From Mycobacterium sp. KBS0706 (GTDB lineage: Bacteria > Pseudomonadota > Alphaproteobacteria > DSM-16000 > Inquilinaceae): DNA of 64,000 nucleotides. The stretch lies in the NCBI RefSeq assembly GCF_005938675.2, contig NZ_VCCH02000031.1, positions 1 to 64,000 of the forward strand, given 5' to 3'. Below the pieces are notes generated by a model, which worked only from the letters and a program-made list of their open reading frames with translations, ran no database searches and had not been told where the DNA came from. Below, in pieces: positions 61,984-64,000 of the stretch; position 1 is the first letter of the stretch; the number at the start of each line of letters is the position of its first letter. The translations under genes and the position numbers were made by a program.

Positions 61984-63081
61984 ATGCTGATCTATATCTG
62001 CAGCTACACGGGCGCGTCCGGCAACGGCGACGGCATCACCCTGGCCCGGCTGGACCCGGAGACGGGTCGGCTGGAGGCGCTGCGCAGCGTCGCCGGGCCC
62101 AGCCCCTCCTGGCTCGCCTTCGCCCCGGACGGGGCGCATGCCTACGCCGTCAACGAGATCGACGAATTCGAAGGCGCGGCGCAGGGCGCCGTCACCGCCT
62201 ACCGGGTCGAGCCGCGGAGCGGCGACCTGGTCGCGCTGAACACCGTCGGCTCCGGCGGCACCGTGCCGTGCCATGCCAGCGTCCATCCCGGCGGCCGGCA
62301 TCTGCTGGTGGCGAATTACGGCGACGGCCGGCTGGCGGTGCTGCCGATCGCGGAGGACGGGTCGCTGGGCGCCGCCAGCGACGTGCAGGCGCCGGCGGGG
62401 CCGGTCGGCGCGGACCGGGCCGAGGCCGGGCCGCCCGGCAGCTTCGCCATCAGCGGCCATGACGGCTCGCACGCCCATGCCATCGAGACCGCCGGCCGCT
62501 TCGTGCTGAGCACCGATCTCGGCCAGGACCGCATCCATGTCTGGACCCTCGACGAGGCCGCCGGGGCGCTGCGCCCGGCCGATCCGTCCTTCTTCCCGGC
62601 CGCCTCGGCCGGCGCCGGGCCGCGGCACCTCGCCTTCCATCCGAACGGCCGCATCTTCTACACCACCTATGAGGAGGCGTCGCAGCTGGCCGTGCATGGC
62701 TGGGACCCGACGACCGGCCGCGCCCCGCTGAAGCAGCAGCTGAGCTCGCTGCCGCCGGGCTTCGCCGGCTCCAGCTTCGCCTCGGCGCTGGCGGTCAGCC
62801 GCGACGGCCGCTTCCTCTATTCCGGCAACCGGCTGCACAACAGCATCGCCATCTTCGGCATCCGCCCGGACGGGACGCTGCGCTGGCTGGACGCGGAATG
62901 GACCCGCGGCGACTACCCGAACCACGTGGCGCTGGACCCGACCGGGCGCTTCCTGCTGGCCTGCAACCGGCGCAGCGACAACGTCACCCTGTTCCGGGTC
63001 AACCCGCAATCCGGAGCGCTGGCCTTCACCGGCCGCTATCTGCCGATCGGCAGCCCGAACATGGTGGCGTTCCCGCCTTAG
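61984..63081 (+). CDS. Lactonase-family beta-propeller protein (6-phosphogluconolactonase-like)
   Basis: The 365-residue seven-bladed propeller matches the lactonase family that includes Pgl/YbhE: SPSWLAFAPDGAHAYAVNE, VHPGGRHLLVANYGDGRLAVLPI, GAGPRHLAFHPNGRIFYTTYE and LYSGNRLHNSIAIFGI. These blades carry the family's Asn/His/Arg active-site positions. ATG 61984 gives the proper first strand (LIYICSYTG). It may hydrolyse 6-phosphogluconolactone or another sugar lactone. The stop overlaps the convergent oxidoreductase gene by three bases. Confidence 0.9.
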   Translation: MLIYICSYTGASGNGDGITLARLDPETGRLEALRSVAGPSPSWLAFAPDGAHAYAVNEIDEFEGAAQGAVTAYRVEPRSGDLVALNTVGSGGTVPCHASVHPGGRHLLVANYGDGRLAVLPIAEDGSLGAASDVQAPAGPVGADRAEAGPPGSFAISGHDGSHAHAIETAGRFVLSTDLGQDRIHVWTLDEAAGALRPADPSFFPAASAGAGPRHLAFHPNGRIFYTTYEEASQLAVHGWDPTTGRAPLKQQLSSLPPGFAGSSFASALAVSRDGRFLYSGNRLHNSIAIFGIRPDGTLRWLDAEWTRGDYPNHVALDPTGRFLLACNRRSDNVTLFRVNPQSGALAFTGRYLPIGSPNMVAFPP

Positions 63082-64000
63082 CCGATCTCGACCACGACCT
63101 TGCCCGCCGGTCCGGCCGCGACCGCCTGATGCGCGGCCTCGGCCGTGTCGAGGGTGAAGCGTCGCGGGTCCAGGATCGGAGCCAGCAGGCCGGCCTCGGC
63201 CAGGGCAGCGGCCCGGCGCATGATCTCACCATGGTGTGCCCGCCCCTGGCCGGTCAGCAGCGGCAGCAGGGTGAAGACGCCGGAATAGGTGGCGGCGCGG
63301 AACGACAGCGGCGCCAGGGCATGGCTGCCCCAGCCGAGGGCGCTGACGACATGGCCGAAGCGTCGCACCGCCTGGAAGGAGGCGTCGAGCACCGGCCCGC
63401 CGACCGTGTCGTAGACCAGGTCGAAGCCGCGGCCGCCGGTGTGGGCGGAGACGGTGGCCTCGACGGTCTCGGCACGGTCGATCGGCGTGGCGCCGAGGCG
63501 CCCTACCCGTTCCAGCTTCCCGGCCGAGGCGGTGGCGAAGACCCGGGCGCCGTAAGCGCGGGCCAGTTGCACCGCGACATGGCCGACGCCGCCGGCGCCG
63601 CCCTGGACCAGAACGGACTGCCCCTCCCGGACCCCGGCGCGGTCGACCAGCCCTTCCCAGGCGGTGATCGTGGCCAACGGCAGCGCCGCGGCCTCACGCA
63701 TCGAGAGATTGGCCGGCTTCGGTGCCAGCAGCGCCGCATCGACCGCCGCGAATTCGGCCAGCGAACCCTGGCGGCCGCCGACGCCGCCCGTCATGCCGTA
63801 GACCTCGTCGCCCGGGCGGAAGTCGGTGATGCCCGGCCCGATCGCGGCGACGGTGCCGGCAAGGTCGATGCCGAGCACCGCCGGCAGCGGATGCTTCGCA
63901 TGGGCCGCGGCGCCGGCGCGGATCTTGAGGTCGAGCGGGTTGACGCCGCTGGCGGCGATCCGCACCAGCACCTGGCCTTCGGCGGGCACCGGCCGCGCCA
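63078..64000 (-). CDS. NADPH:quinone reductase-like zinc-type alcohol dehydrogenase, start beyond the window
   Basis: The 3' 307 codons are present and the N-terminus continues past position 64000; the first visible residues are ARPVPAEGQVLVRIAASGVNPLDLKIR. The MDR-family features are GIDLAGTVAAIGPGITDFRPGDEVYG and the NADPH-binding VLVQGGAGGVGHVAVQLARAYGARVFATA, followed by FDLVYDTVGG. Zinc ligands are absent, which fits the quinone-reductase branch. The complete protein should have about 330 residues. The substrate is unknown. Confidence 0.92.
   Translation of the reverse strand, partial: ARPVPAEGQVLVRIAASGVNPLDLKIRAGAAAHAKHPLPAVLGIDLAGTVAAIGPGITDFRPGDEVYGMTGGVGGRQGSLAEFAAVDAALLAPKPANLSMREAAALPLATITAWEGLVDRAGVREGQSVLVQGGAGGVGHVAVQLARAYGARVFATASAGKLERVGRLGATPIDRAETVEATVSAHTGGRGFDLVYDTVGGPVLDASFQAVRRFGHVVSALGWGSHALAPLSFRAATYSGVFTLLPLLTGQGRAHHGEIMRRAAALAEAGLLAPILDPRRFTLDTAEAAHQAVAAGPAGKVVVEIG

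Overview
The window is about 70% G+C and densely coded. Its gene content points to an alphaproteobacterium, probably a Rhodospirillales-type organism such as the Inquilinus/Azospirillum group. The reasons are the sucD-sucA-sucB order, a dapC-like aminotransferase joined to ftsK, a betC/choX choline-sulfate module, and many intergenic palindromic repeats. The genus is inference. I see no rRNA, tRNA, CRISPR array, transposase or phage structural gene.

Layout. 1-4600: end of sucD, then sucA and sucB (2-oxoglutarate dehydrogenase E1 and E2). 4615-8766: a small secreted protein, then a TetR gene bracketed by two near-identical 20-bp palindromes and followed by an IorAB-type molybdenum hydroxylase. 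8873-10573: the overlapping preQ0 operon queE-queD-queC. 10757-14450: LysR, choline sulfatase betC, choline-binding protein choX and a 34-codon ORF, closed by a strong bidirectional terminator. 14461-16054: a Tat-exported haloperoxidase-like hydrolase divergent from an OhrR-like peroxide sensor. 16165-21216: lpd (E3 of the 2-oxoglutarate dehydrogenase complex, 11.6 kb from sucB), a GlxA/FtrA-type regulator, thpR, a membrane protein, a ubiquinone-type hydroxylase and a tiny lipoprotein. 21483-25375: aminotransferase and ftsK.

25376-33960: a repeat-rich stretch with two paralogous secreted small proteins, a LysR/CitMHS transporter/AtuA module whose AtuA protein is split over two genes, a secreted hydrolase, then lolA and a GNAT gene. 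33923-38472: TetR divergent from an exported RidA-like protein, GNAT and SET genes, a PuuD-like amidotransferase and an isolated RffA/WecE-type sugar aminotransferase. 38604-45759: ClC channel divergent from MarR, a flavin disulfide reductase, LysR and a peroxiredoxin that appear to share one operator type, a serine hydrolase and a GYD protein. 46095-50265: exported glutathione peroxidase, hydroxyacid dehydrogenase, SDR, NTF2-like protein, HxlR, haloacid dehalogenase and a small secreted protein.

50331-56773: a LacI regulator facing a 73-codon orphan gene across several LacI-type operators, then a four-gene signalling operon: c-type heme sensor, hybrid histidine kinase, single-domain response regulator, and receiver-adenylate cyclase. 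57154-64000: a class I aminotransferase; a lower-GC LCAT-like lipase segment flanked by imperfect inverted repeats; a membrane methyltransferase; DUF3297; a lactonase; and a zinc-type oxidoreductase cut by the window edge.

A recurring design is a local regulator divergent from, or bracketing, one or two redox or detoxification enzymes, with a readable palindromic operator between them. I found six such cases. The most interesting leads are the OhrR/hydrolase pair, the LysR/peroxiredoxin/flavin reductase regulon, the heme-to-cAMP signalling operon, the LacI-controlled orphan, and the inverted-repeat-flanked lipase segment.
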